Assembly: GCF_000835495.1 (NCBI RefSeq) | Contig: NW_015622544.1 | Span: forward strand, 2,508,855 to 2,572,854 | Direction of reading: 5' to 3' | DNA from: Cladophialophora immunda | Taxonomy: Eukaryota; Ascomycota; Eurotiomycetes; Chaetothyriales; Herpotrichiellaceae | DNA: 64,000 nt | In this document: piece after piece, positions 12,439 to 22,549 of the stretch | How positions within the stretch are numbered: position 1 is the first letter of the stretch | How the letters are laid out: each line of letters starts with the position of its first letter | Program-made: the position numbers and the translations under genes | Notes under the pieces: model-generated | What the model saw: only the letters and a program-made list of their open reading frames with translations | What the model was told of the DNA's origin: nothing | Database searches by the model: none

Positions 12439-13575
12439 TCAGGGCACAAGAATAGCTCGCCCTCTGACCTTGCCGGCCGAAAGATCATCAATGGCCTTTT
12501 GGAAGTCTTCCAGCTTATAGATGGACGTGTGCAGGACCACCTTCCCCTGAGCGGCCAAGACCATCAATTCCGCCAGATCATTGTACGATCCCACCAGGTT
12601 GCCGATGAAGTTGATCTCGGTCGATATGATGTCGATGGTAGGAACGTTGACGTTCTCTCCGTACCCGACAATGTCTGTTGTGTCTTCAGCATCTACTGTA
12701 CCGGGGAAAATACACGGGTGCTGTAAAGTTCACTGTGCAGCAGAGGAGGGTAGGTTGGGGGGGGGGAACCAAGACGTACAGTAGTTGCCCGCTCGCCGGA
12801 GCATACGAACACCCGTGGCGGTTGAGCCGCCCTCAGCGACGAAATCAATCACGGCTTCTGCGCCTTTCCCTCCCGTCAGAGATAGGACCTCCTTGACGAA
12901 CCCGTCGTCGTTTCCTGCCTGCACGACGTGGTCGGCGCCCAGCTTCTTCGCCAGACCCAGAGCATCCGCGTTCCTGTCCACCACGACGACCGTGGCGGCG
13001 CTGATGGCCTTCATGACCTGGATCCCAATGTGTCCCAGGCCTCCCGCCCCGATCAGGACGACGACATTCCCGGGTCTCAGCGCCCGCGCCGCCTTCGCAC
13101 AGGCGTGGTACGCGGTCAGCCCGGCGTCCGCGAGAGCCGCCACGTCCGTCGGTTCCAGCTTCGGGTCCAACTTGATCACGCTGCGGGCGCCGGTCTTGAG
13201 GTACTCCGCGTAGCCGCCGTCGGCGTTGATGCCCGGGAAGACGGAATTCTCGCAGTGCACGTCGTCCCCGAAGCGACACGCGCGGCACAGCCCGCAGGTC
13301 ACCAGCGGGTGCAGGATCACCTTGTCCCCGACCTCGACCCCGGTCACAGCCTCGCCCTTTGCGTGGACCCAGCCGGCGTTCTCATGGCCGATGGTGTAGG
13401 GGAGCTGGACGCCCGACTTCTCGGCCCACTGGCCCTCGAGGATGTGGATGTCGGTGCGACAGACCCCCGCGGCGCCGATCTTCACAATCACGTCTAGCGG
13501 CGAGGTGATTTCGGGCTCGGGAGCTTCGGACAGCTCGAGGTTTTTGTGGTAGCCGACCACGCGCACGACTTTCAT
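12439..13575 (-). CDS. Zinc-dependent medium-chain alcohol dehydrogenase
   Basis: Two exons, 13575-12780 and 12674-12439, flank a 105-bp intron (12675-12779) holding a G10 run on the + strand. They join as RRAGNYYIVGYGENV and give 343 residues, the usual MDR length. Catalytic-zinc ligands are visible: Cys in GVCRTDIH (about residue 39), GHEN (His about 64) and a later Cys/Asp. Structural-zinc cysteines form TCGLCRACRFGDDVHC. The Rossmann motif is GAGGLGHIG, followed by VVVVDRN, whose acidic residue favours NAD. It would oxidise or reduce a primary/secondary alcohol or aldehyde; the substrate cannot be read. There is no signal or peroxisomal tail (it ends ILVP), so it is probably cytosolic. 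Overall it resembles bacterial NAD(P)-dependent alcohol dehydrogenases at least as much as classical fungal ADHs. The exon is notably GC-rich. Confidence 0.9.
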
Positions 13576-14482
13576 GTCGGCGGCTCAACGAGGGCTATGC
13601 AAGATATGTTACTGGAGAGCTGTTGACGGCACGGCAATAGAAATCGACAATGACGATTGCGTGGATGTATCGGACCAGCGGATCTGTCGTTGGTAACGGC
13701 AGCCCCTTTCACAGTCAGCCTTGCTCTTGTGAGTGACTTGAATATTGGAGCAGTCGGTTGGCTTGATGCCAATGCTTCGTTTTCAGAGCAGATGGGCTTC
13801 TATACTTCTTATCCGCCTTGACGGCGGGATTTTCAGTCAGTCCTTTTTATGCTTTCCTCCAAGGCGATATCTGGATACTGGCTGGCTGGCAACCTCACAT
13901 ACGGCACTAGTTCCTGGCTAACCCCTCTTTCTATATACTAATGTAGCATCCATTCTCCTCTCCCCCGCCACGGACAGAGAGCGATTGAACGCGTCATGTC
14001 TGTTCAGTCTCACACAAATGGGAAGCGGGGCATTGCAGCGTAACGTGCGCATCCCCCTCTTTGCCCGCCCACCTGCGCTTTGCGCTCATGTCGCTCGAAA
14101 GAGGGCACCATTGACGTCGACGCTGCCCAATGGGACTCTTTTAGGAAAGTGGCTTGGGAAAACCGTCTCCAACGACCGCCATTTCGCAGTCCGGCGTCCT
14201 AAGTTTGCGGGGGAAGCTGGAACCAACCACGCCGTCTCGGTCTTGGAATCCTTGTTTCTTTGGATCAACATTTGGAATGCGGGGATGCAGGAACTTCGGC
14301 ATTTGAGCATTTTTTTTTGTTGGCCTCTGGATTGAGGTTCGCTCACAACATGGGCGGCAGCAGAGATGGAAGAATATATAACTTGCCCAACTACGAGCCC
14401 AGGGCGGTATTCCCGCCAGTATTTTACTGATTTAGGCGGTAGACCCCATCGGCTTGGGGAGCGGCATGGAAGTCGACCTCTT
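13576..14482. other. Intergenic region
   Basis: This is the upstream region of the alcohol dehydrogenase and the 3' flank of the first P450. Open frames around 13985-14346 occur on both strands in overlapping frames, with no recognisable domain. No gene is called. Confidence 0.45.
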
Positions 14483-16523
14483 TCACAACACGTTCATTTT
14501 GTAGTTGCCCGCCTCGTCCAAAACGTGCTGCGCCTCTTCCCAGGCTTTCCGGATCAACTCGGCGTGCTTTGGACTCCGAGCTTTGATATCACACCTGTGT
14601 CACCCAGCGTTAGCGAATTCCCCTTTAATAGAACTGTCTCCTAGAGATGAGACGGGAAGGGGAAAGGTGGACGCGGAAGGTAAGTCATACTTGAAAGGAA
14701 GCGGTCTGGCTGCGATCGACTGGGTCAGCTCGTCCTGCTCGACGTCAATCTCCCTCCCCCGTGCGTCCCTGGCTTTGGCAATGGTGAACGCCCACAGGAT
14801 CCGCGCCATGCTGAGGAGCATCGTGGCCTCGGCGACGTGGATGCCCGGGCAGATGCGCCGCCCGGCGCCGAAGGTCCAGTGGTCGCGGTCGCGGATGTCG
14901 CTGGCCAGCGCGGCCTCGCCCATCGAGAAGTCCGGGTTCTGGCGCGCCGGGTCGAACACGCGCGGGCGCGGGAACAGCGCCGGGTCGTTGTTCGCCGCCC
15001 ACACGGCCAGCAGGATCGTCGCCCCGCGCGGGATCACGTACCCGTCGATCTCATCCTGGGAGCGAGCAGCGTGAGGGATCGCGCCCGTCACGGCCGTGGG
15101 CATCCCTGTGTGGGAAGATTAGCCTTTGTCAAGCCCCTCCTATGGATACTTGGATTGATGGAGGATAGGTGTGTGCATGCGTACAGCGGACGACTTCCTT
15201 CATGATCTGCCGGATGTACGGCAGTTTCTCGAGATCGCTGGGCTTAGGGAGTCGGTCGTTCCCGACCACGTCGTCCAACTGGGCGTGAGCTCGCTTCTGC
15301 TCATCCGGGTACAGCATCATTGCCTGGGAAGGGTCAGCAAGTAGTTTGGGACTGACGTCTCCTACAGAGGGAAGAGGTTCTCTACTTTGATGAATGCTAC
15401 GAGCTGGTTGCCTTGGGTATCCGTTGCAGCCTCCATGGCGACGCCGGCGATGTACGCCGCGGCGTGGTCAGTCAGGATTGCACCTTCTTGCTTTCCTTTC
15501 CATGATTCTTGCGCGCGAACGATGTCGGACGCGAAACCTATTGTATAGAACAGTCAGCTCCCTGCGACTGTCTGAAGAAACAACTGCCTCTGGTACTTCA
15601 TACTTGGCAGTGAGTTGTCGTGGACGATTTTCTTCCTGGTGTCATTCAGCAGCTGGTGAAACTGGAGTGTCTCCCGACGAAAGATCTCCTTCGCGTCTCG
15701 ATACATCGGGTACAGGAACGGCGGGAGCCAGCGCACGATCCACCGCAGCTGAGGGTACCAGTCCAGGACCTGGCTTTTGTGGACCATGGTGAAGAACCCG
15801 TGGGCGTTGTGGAGGAGCTCCTTCATGACCGGGTTGTTCGGGTCGGTCACGCGAAACCCGTACGCCATGCTGGTGGCAGCGCTCATCGTCGTCCGCATGA
15901 TCAGCGCCTCAAAGTCCTCAGGACGATGGAGGAGGTCGAAGCAGAGCTGCTTGGTCTCCAGATCCTGGTAAGGTATGTACCGGGCGGCCTTGGTGCTGTT
16001 GAGGAACTGGTGGTAGAGCTTCCGCTCGACTTTCCACAGGTCGTCGTAGCCTCGCATGATAATCCTCGAGTGCTCGAAGACGTCCTGCATGAAGAGCGAA
16101 GGACGGTCTGCGTAGTTGCCGCTCCGCTTGTCCATGACTCTTTTGATCATCTCGCCGCTTGCAAGGACGATGACGTCCTGGGTCCCCATCTTGAGGGAGA
16201 AGATGGGTCCGTCTGCGATCAAGTCAACTGTCTGATCCAGTAGCACGAGAACTCAGGGTTTCTGAAACTTACATTCTTTGGCCCATTTCTGGTGCTGCAG
16301 ATGTATGTCCTTCTTGGGGATTTGATGGATATTCCCAATGATAGGCAGCGTCGGAGGCCCTTTTCGCTTCAGTTAGCGAATGTCAGGGATGAACCAGGAA
16401 AAGGACCGTCCTACCAGGAGGCAGTTTCCTGCTTCGCTTGCCAATGGACAGCACTCGGACCAGCAGGAAGCATACCACCGCCAATGTAATGAAAAAGCGG
16501 GCGTCCATCGTAAGGAGAGCCAT
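14483..16523 (-). CDS. Cytochrome P450 monooxygenase (CYP2-like fungal clan)
   Basis: Seven exons join in frame: 16523-16415, 16359-16273, 16212-15604, 15537-15386, 15323-15185, 15105-14691 and 14594-14483. Introns are 55-96 bp and the product is 540 residues. The N-terminus has a membrane anchor ([16 protein letters not shown]), then the proline hinge [13 protein letters not shown]. The I-helix region reads [13 protein letters not shown], the K-helix has the EVVR of ExxR, FDPAR stands at the PERF position, and the heme loop is [10 protein letters not shown] with the thiolate Cys. [10 protein letters not shown] and SGNYADRP are typical of the fungal group related to O-methylsterigmatocystin oxidoreductase. 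It would be an ER-anchored hydroxylase needing NADPH-P450 reductase; the substrate is unknown. It lies between an alcohol dehydrogenase and an amylase, with no core biosynthetic enzyme nearby. The start at 16523 is preferred over an in-frame Met at 16571 because the anchor then lies near the N-terminus. Confidence 0.9.
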
Positions 16524-17255
16524 GATTTCGTCCTTGAGGAGCACCTTGGGGAAACAGAGACAGTAAACCACAATCGCGACTGGGACTTACCTTTTTGTCT
16601 TATTTATGTTGAGTCTGGAGTGCCATCGCTCGCACTGGTAAACGCGGAAATACCCCAGCATCCGAGCTGAAGGATGGTCTGTGCCAGGACGCCTTGTGGT
16701 TGGCAGGGGCGTCGCCCATCAAACTTCCTACTCGTATGCATGTCTGACATGGCGTGGAGATCTGCCGCCAAAATACGACGCAGCACGCCCAACGGTCTAG
16801 TGGCGTAATCTCACTCGCAAGAAGTAGAGATCGCCATCTATGGTATGCTGGCGAGCCTGGGCACGTAAGGTTCCTACATAGATGCATCGGGGCCTGACCG
16901 CGGTAACGATGCCTGGGAGATGTTGCATATCTTTGGATAAGCAATTTAGTTGGATGTAATAGAAGCTTAGCCGCATAGACCTGGACTTCAGCTGGTCCCT
17001 TTGGATTTATTACGGCATCACCCTGACTCCAACTGTGAGTCGAGTTTACGACTCTACACTGCAGCCTTACGTAGGAAGTCGATAAGTATGTGTTATATGA
17101 CACACCGCTCCATTCCCGCGGGTCAACTTGGAGTCCATATTTCTTAAAATAATCTAGAACTTGCCATAATGTACCTCCTCTACCCTGTATCCCAATTAGA
17201 TCCCCCGCCACCCCGTCAGCCTGTCTGATGTCGCTGTTTCTAAACACCGTTCAGC
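16524..17255. other. Intergenic region
   Basis: This lies between the 5' end of the P450 and the 3' end of the amylase. A 215-codon open frame on the - strand (16600-17247) has no recognisable motif, odd composition and no homologous feel, so it is not called. Pyrimidine-rich and AT-moderate sequence only. Confidence 0.45.
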
Positions 17256-18861
17256 TTATGCCTTGGCGTAGATGTCGCTATCAAAGTGCAGCTTGTCCAG
17301 CTTATCTCTTCCTTCGGCTTCTTTGTTCACCCACACACTAACGCTCGTGCCGGGACACATGAACTCTCCAAACCCGTCTTCATCGATTTGTACTTCATCT
17401 TTCTGCCAGCCTAGCACATCAGTCCAGACTTCTCCCGAGTGCTCCTTGCCGACGAATATCTTCTTTGTCCCCGGGCCAGCGTTCGACATGACGCAGGCAA
17501 GCCCGGATTTCCTGTCTTCGGTGCCCCTGCGCACAAATCCGACACAGTTTGGGTCGTCATCGAAGTAGTCGTCCTGGTCTCCGTACGCAAAAAGCTTCCT
17601 CGCGAGCACGAGTTGGGGCAATTTCTCACCACACGCAGGCGGCTCGGGCTGCTTGCCCTTCATGCCATAGAGGTCGCCGTAGAAGACGCACGGATAGCCT
17701 TCTCTCCTCAACAAGATCAGGGCGTAGGCGATCGGCTTGAAGAAACCCTCAATGGGTGTCTCGACGGTCTGTCCTGGCTGCGTGTCGTGATTCATCACCA
17801 CCGTCACGGCACTCTCAGGCTTGGCTTTAACAAGGCTGTTGTCGAAGACTTTTCGGAGGTCGGCTTTCTCTGTCTTGGAAATTTGTGAGAAGGAATACAC
17901 CAGCGGCGAGTCATACAGGGTGAAGCGGTGGTGCATGTTGTTTAGCCACTCGAGCATCTCCTGCGTGTCGCCGCTCCAGTACTCTCCAACCAGAAACAAT
18001 TCGCCCTTTCCAAACTTTTCTTCCAGATGTTCCACTAGATCGTTGGTGAAACGCTCAGAGAAATGTTGGCAGGCATCGAAACGGAACCCTTTCAGCTTGA
18101 ATTCCTTGACCACCCATTCGCTCCACTGAATGACGTCCTTCGCGACCTCTGGATGGCTGTAGTCGAGATCGGCAAACATGAGGAAGTCGGCATTGCCAGC
18201 TTCGTCGCCCACGGAATGGGACCAATGCTTGTTGTCGCCGAGAATGCGGAAAATGCCAGTCTTTTCAGTGCCTGCGTCGTAGTCCGTGCCTGAAAAATGC
18301 TCCCAGTGATATTTTTGAGCAGAGTATTTGTCGCCACGGCCCGGGAAATCGAAGCCCAGCCACGCTTCGATCTCAAACGGCTCACCGATTTCTTTATTTC
18401 GATCTGGGAGATCAATCAGTCGAAGAGAACTTTTCGACGTGCCAGTCGAGCAGAACGCCGAACTTACCACTCTGATCCACCTCGACGACCCTGCACTTCT
18501 CTTTCCTGTCCGCGCCAGCCTTGTGGTTTAGCACCGCATCGAAGTATAGTCCAATCCCGAGCTGTTTTGCCTTATTGCTCAACTGGTCCAAGTCCTCTCT
18601 AGAGCCCCATTTGGTAACTTTGGAGCCTTTTTGCTCAAACTCCCCAACATCGTACAAGTCGTAAATGTCATAGCCATTGGCCTGATCACCACCTTGACCT
18701 TTGCAAGCAGGCGGGAGCCAGACATTGTCTATTCCAATGTTCTTCAGATCCTGTAATGCGTTTTGCAACCGGATCCAATGTTTCTGATCGGCGGGGACGT
18801 TCCATTCGAAACCTTGCAACATGCAGTAATTCTCAGGGGTGGGCCCCATGTTGAAAAGCAA
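17256..18861 (-). CDS. Intracellular alpha-amylase, GH13_5 type
   Basis: Two exons, 18861-18468 and 18403-17256, flank a 64-bp intron (18404-18467). They join as VVEVDQSDRNKEIGEPFEI and give 513 residues, the usual length for this group. The opening ENYCMLQGFEWNVPADQKHW, with no signal peptide, marks the bacterial-type intracellular fungal amylases. Region I is YFDAVLNHK, region II is GFRFDACQHF with the Asp nucleophile, region III is FLVGEYW with the Glu acid/base, and region IV is MNHDTQPGQ with the transition-state Asp. Region II normally has Lys before the His (DAVKH), but here it is Gln. Family members of known role act in alpha-glucan metabolism, including primer formation for cell-wall alpha-1,3-glucan. 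No glucan synthase lies in this window. An alternative start is the Met four codons later. Confidence 0.92.
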
Positions 18862-19478
18862 AGCAAGAGATTAGTATCGAGTAATCTATAAAAACGAATT
18901 GGTTAGGGAAGGAAAACAAAGTAAGTGAGAGAGACACACAGACAGATAAGGCACTGAATGAGAGAAAACAAGTCTATGTATAGCCTCAAACTATGCCAGG
19001 CAGACCATTGCGGGAACGGAATCCGGCGTTGGTTGGGATTTCCATGATTTTCCTGGAAAAAAAGACTCCCGCGCGGTATGAGATCATCTCTCTCTTTCCC
19101 CTGCAGTGGCGTCGGCCCTCCACCCAATAAGATCCGAGCAGGCTGTCAACATGTTCTGGGCACGCTCGTATCCGAATGCCCATGGTATGTCAGTGGCTGA
19201 ACAGTGGCGGGAATTTCCTGCACGGACGAGATAAGATCCGCAGAAGGGGTTTGCTGGTGCCACAACTCAAACTAATAAATATATTCCCGTTGCACCCGTC
19301 GATGGAACTGATTGGGAGCTCGATGACAGACAATAGGGAGTTGCGAGGCCTGCATCGAACAGCACTTCAAGTGTATAACTGGCTGCTGGTATGTTGGATT
19401 GGCAGAGGTACACTGAAACCCTTTGGGCAATGGGAATCCTGTCGGTGGAATACATGCCGCAAGATATGCAATATGTAT
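18862..19478. other. Intergenic region
   Basis: This is the upstream region of the amylase (-) and the 3' flank of the thioesterase (-). No supported gene or repeat was seen. Small open frames on both strands lack domains. Confidence 0.45.
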
Positions 19479-20144
19479 TCAGATCTTGGCTGTGTCGCGA
19501 AAGATGATGCTGGCTTTGTTGTGCTCACAGACGGACAGGAGATCGCCCGTGGCTTTGTCTTTCATGACCCCTCGTATCGTCGCTGAGAGGGGGACGTCAG
19601 TTCTTCCGTTCTGAACCAGCATCTCGGCACATACCGAATCGCGCTCCCACCTGCAGAACTTCGCATTCGATCAACACCTTGGTGCCCACCTTTGTCGGCC
19701 TCAAGTACGTGACACTGAGGACTCTAGACACGCCGCCGAAATGCCAGAAGTCTTTTGTCGCCAGGGGCGCCATAGCCATTGTGGTGCAGATGTCGTGTAT
19801 GAGTGTGATGGCGGCGCCTGAAGCGTTCCCCATACGGGTTCCGTACATGGGGATGATGTCCATCTCGAAAACAGCGGTGACATTCGGCGGCCCAGTCGCA
19901 CTGACAACGCTGAGATCCCTCGTGATCAGGGATTCTTCGAAACCCTAGAGGATTCTTGTCAAAGTCCGTTTCAGAGGGAGTATTAGTCCTCCGGCAAGGT
20001 GGAGCGTACTTCAGCGACGGGTTCCCTTTTATATCTGTTCATGAATTCCTCTATCCTCTGAACCGGATCTTCAATCTGAATGGCAAATGACATGCCAGGT
20101 CGCAACATGTAATCTTTAGTGTAGAATTTCTTAGATTTCTCCAT
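19479..20144 (-). CDS. Hotdog-fold acyl-CoA thioesterase (PaaI/ACOT13-like), C-terminal -AKI
   Basis: Three exons join in frame: 20144-20010, 19944-19635 and 19582-19479. The introns are 65 and 52 bp and the product is 182 residues. The central exon carries the hotdog helix region GTRMGNASGAAITLIHDICT and SVTYLRPTKVGTKVLIECEV, then in the last exon GVMKDKATGDLLSVCEH. This is the standard order for ACOT13/PaaI-type enzymes that hydrolyse acyl-CoA or aryl-CoA thioesters. The usual HGG near the active site reads SGA here, so catalytic competence is not certain. The protein ends ...RDTAKI. AKI is a functional, if non-canonical, peroxisomal signal on the Candida tropicalis trifunctional beta-oxidation enzyme, so a peroxisomal site is possible. 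A CCGAGG element lies 184 bp upstream of the start codon. Confidence 0.85.
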
Positions 20145-20684
20145 CTTGGGCTTCTAGTGAATGAAAGAGAGTGCAGACCGAGGAATCCGGAACGATCGAG
20201 CGAACAACTCAAGGAATGGAATGGATCATGAAGAGATACAAGGCATTTTCATTCGAGGAGTGACAATTGGAGATGCCAGTGATTATTCTTGAAGGAGTGA
20301 CATGCCACCACCAGCATCGAGTCAGTGCCGAGGGTTATCGGTTCCTTCACGGGCGTCGATAATATCCCGACTGCGCCCGGGAGTTGCCTTTTGCTGGCGG
20401 TGTATGTTGCGGGCGCAGGTCTTTTAGTCCACCGTACCTGACTACGGTAAAGTATTTTCTCACAGACTGTGGCACATATCGGTTTCATGGCTGCCACTCC
20501 GTTTCTGCTACCGACACCTTCATTCCTCTGGTTATTTCCCCCCTAATATGGCCTTACTACGCCTCTGACTGGCTTCTTTAGCCCTAAATAGATATCAGAG
20601 CAGGCCTCGATGAAGCTGCGTCATCATCCCTCTGTTCAAACCAATACACATGGCTGAATTTGATCACTCGCTCATTGGTGGACT
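20145..20684. other. Intergenic region
   Basis: This is the upstream region of the thioesterase and the 3' flank of the second P450. The one feature of note is CCGAGG at 20328-20333, listed separately. No gene is supported. Confidence 0.45.
20328..20333. promoter_or_regulatory. CCGAGG (CCTCGG) element upstream of thioesterase
   Basis: This exact FarA/FarB-type hexamer lies 184 bp before the thioesterase ATG. A single hexamer is expected by chance about every 2 kb counting both strands. It is recorded because similar elements precede three genes at 35-45 kb. Confidence 0.3.
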
Positions 20685-22549
20685 TCAAGCTGTTTCCTCT
20701 CTCGCCATCAATTTCACGTTAAAGTCGTTGAAATACGCAACTCCCCCGGCAACCACAAATCTCCCTGGAGTGACAAGCTCTATATCAAAGCGCCGAATGA
20801 TCTGTGGGTGTAAGGTTAGATTGATTCCGCAGTTTTCACCACCACATCCTGGCTCATCATGCTAGAGATGGACCTACCTCGGGAAGAAGCTTGTGCAATT
20901 CAATGATGGCGACGTCCTTTCCCAAGCATATCCGAGGTCCAATGCCAAACACAAAGCTGTGAAGCTCCATTTCGGCTGCTTTCTCTTTGCTGTCAAGCCA
21001 TCGTTCGGGGCGGAAAGCCTCGGGATCTGGACCATACAGCACCGGATCCCGCTGCACGACGTATGCATTGCTCGTTATCTCCGTCCCCGGAGGAAGGAAG
21101 TGCCCATCGATCACTTTACCGGCCTTTCCAACCACGCGGCCAAAGAGATTATCGGCAGGCGGGCATAATCGAGTTGCTTCTTTGATGCATGCGCAAAAGA
21201 ACGGCAGATACTCGCGTGTTTCTTCGTACTGGATTGGGTCCGACAATTTACCTGCACGATCAGCAGCTTCAATCTCCTCCCATGCACGTTTCAGCTTCTC
21301 GGGGTTCAAGGCCAGAAATCGTAGAGTGGCTCCGAGCGCGGTTCCAGTGGTGTCTGCTCCTGCTTGAATCAGGAGTGTTACATGGGCTCGCTTTTGGACT
21401 GGGCTGAGGGGCTTTCCATCCATTCGTGCATCTAGGCAACTATTGAAATGTTCAGCTCTTGCGCCATGTTGTGTGGGTCGTGCTTTGAACTAACTGTTGG
21501 AGGAAGTCTGGTTGATCCGAAGTCAAGCCGTCGCCCAACTTCTCTTCACGACGGGATACTTCCTTGTCAGCCCAATTCATCAGATACCCGAAGCCGTCTT
21601 TATCGGTAGCGCTGGGAAGGAACTTCTCCCCTATACCAGGGATGGACAGGATTTTCCGAAAGGAATTGCATCGTCCGGCAAATCCGAACAACGGGAGTCC
21701 TTTGCGCCAGCTGCCGAGGATCCCGCGCTCATCACGACTGTTTCTAACGAAACCCCAGGGCTCGGTGAAGGAGATCATGGTCATGATATCCGCGGCGAAT
21801 TCACTGCTGCAAGTTAGTTACCTCGTTGATGGCCGTGCTTGAATACAACTTGCGCTACTCTTTCCGAGAGCAAGACAGTATCCTTGGCCTGTGCTCTTTC
21901 TGTCATCCTGCGGATGAAGAGACGGACCAGGTCGTCTATGCGAGGCTCCCAGTTATTCTTTAGAGACCCTATGGTCCACTGCACAAACATGAGCTGGTAA
22001 GCTGCTGAATAGAACACGGAGACAGATGCATTTTACCTGCTGACCGCCAAGAGCCTTCCTCAGGTTCTTATGCTCTTCGCCATCGAGTGTCGTGAAGAGG
22101 TGAGGCGGGCCCAGCGCCCCAGTTCCATAAAGGGACATTTTCGTGTTACATTTAGGGTCCCAGTATATCTCCTTGAGCGCGGACGGCTTTGGAAACAGTA
22201 ACACCGTGGGTGAAATACGAATCGGCGTCTCAGCTATGGCGGGAGTGGCACTCAATCAACCAGCTGCTCCTGAAGCGGGAATGGGAAATGGTGGCTAAAG
22301 GAGGGGTTACGCACTCCCATATTTTCTTACCACACCCATGAGCCATTGCGGCTCAACCTTCAACACCGATATAACCGCAACTGACAGAGAAGTTGCGGCT
22401 GCATACCAGGGTCCGGGGTATTTCGAGAGTGGGTGCCAGTAGAGATTGTAGATGAAGCGGAGGCATACGAGGCTGGCGCCTACCACCCCAAGCAGAAGAA
22501 CAGCAAACAAAGGTGAGATGCCGTGCGTAAGCACGGTATTCACGAGCAT
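20685..22549 (-). CDS. Cytochrome P450 monooxygenase, pisatin-demethylase-like
   Basis: Six exons join in frame: 22549-22315, 22233-22037, 21978-21854, 21803-21495, 21439-20878 and 20801-20685 (514 residues). There is an N-terminal anchor (LFAVLLLGVVGASLVCL) and then YPGPWYAA. The I-helix is AGADTTGTALG, the K-helix has KEATR, then FRPERW, and the heme loop is FGIGPRICLGK. SFTEPWGFVRN matches the BenA/pisatin-demethylase-like fungal P450s. Four of the five introns have GT donors. The one at about 21804-21853 fits only if the donor is GC (GCAAGT, the standard GC-AG consensus), because no GT keeps the frame. The acceptor may instead be three bases upstream (exon from 21806), which adds one residue. 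It is an ER enzyme of unknown substrate. A thioesterase lies downstream and a broken MFS transporter upstream on the same strand. Confidence 0.88.

Noticed and set aside
16600..17247. 215-codon - strand frame between P450 and amylase
   Set aside because: No recognisable domain or splice partner; codon use looks random.
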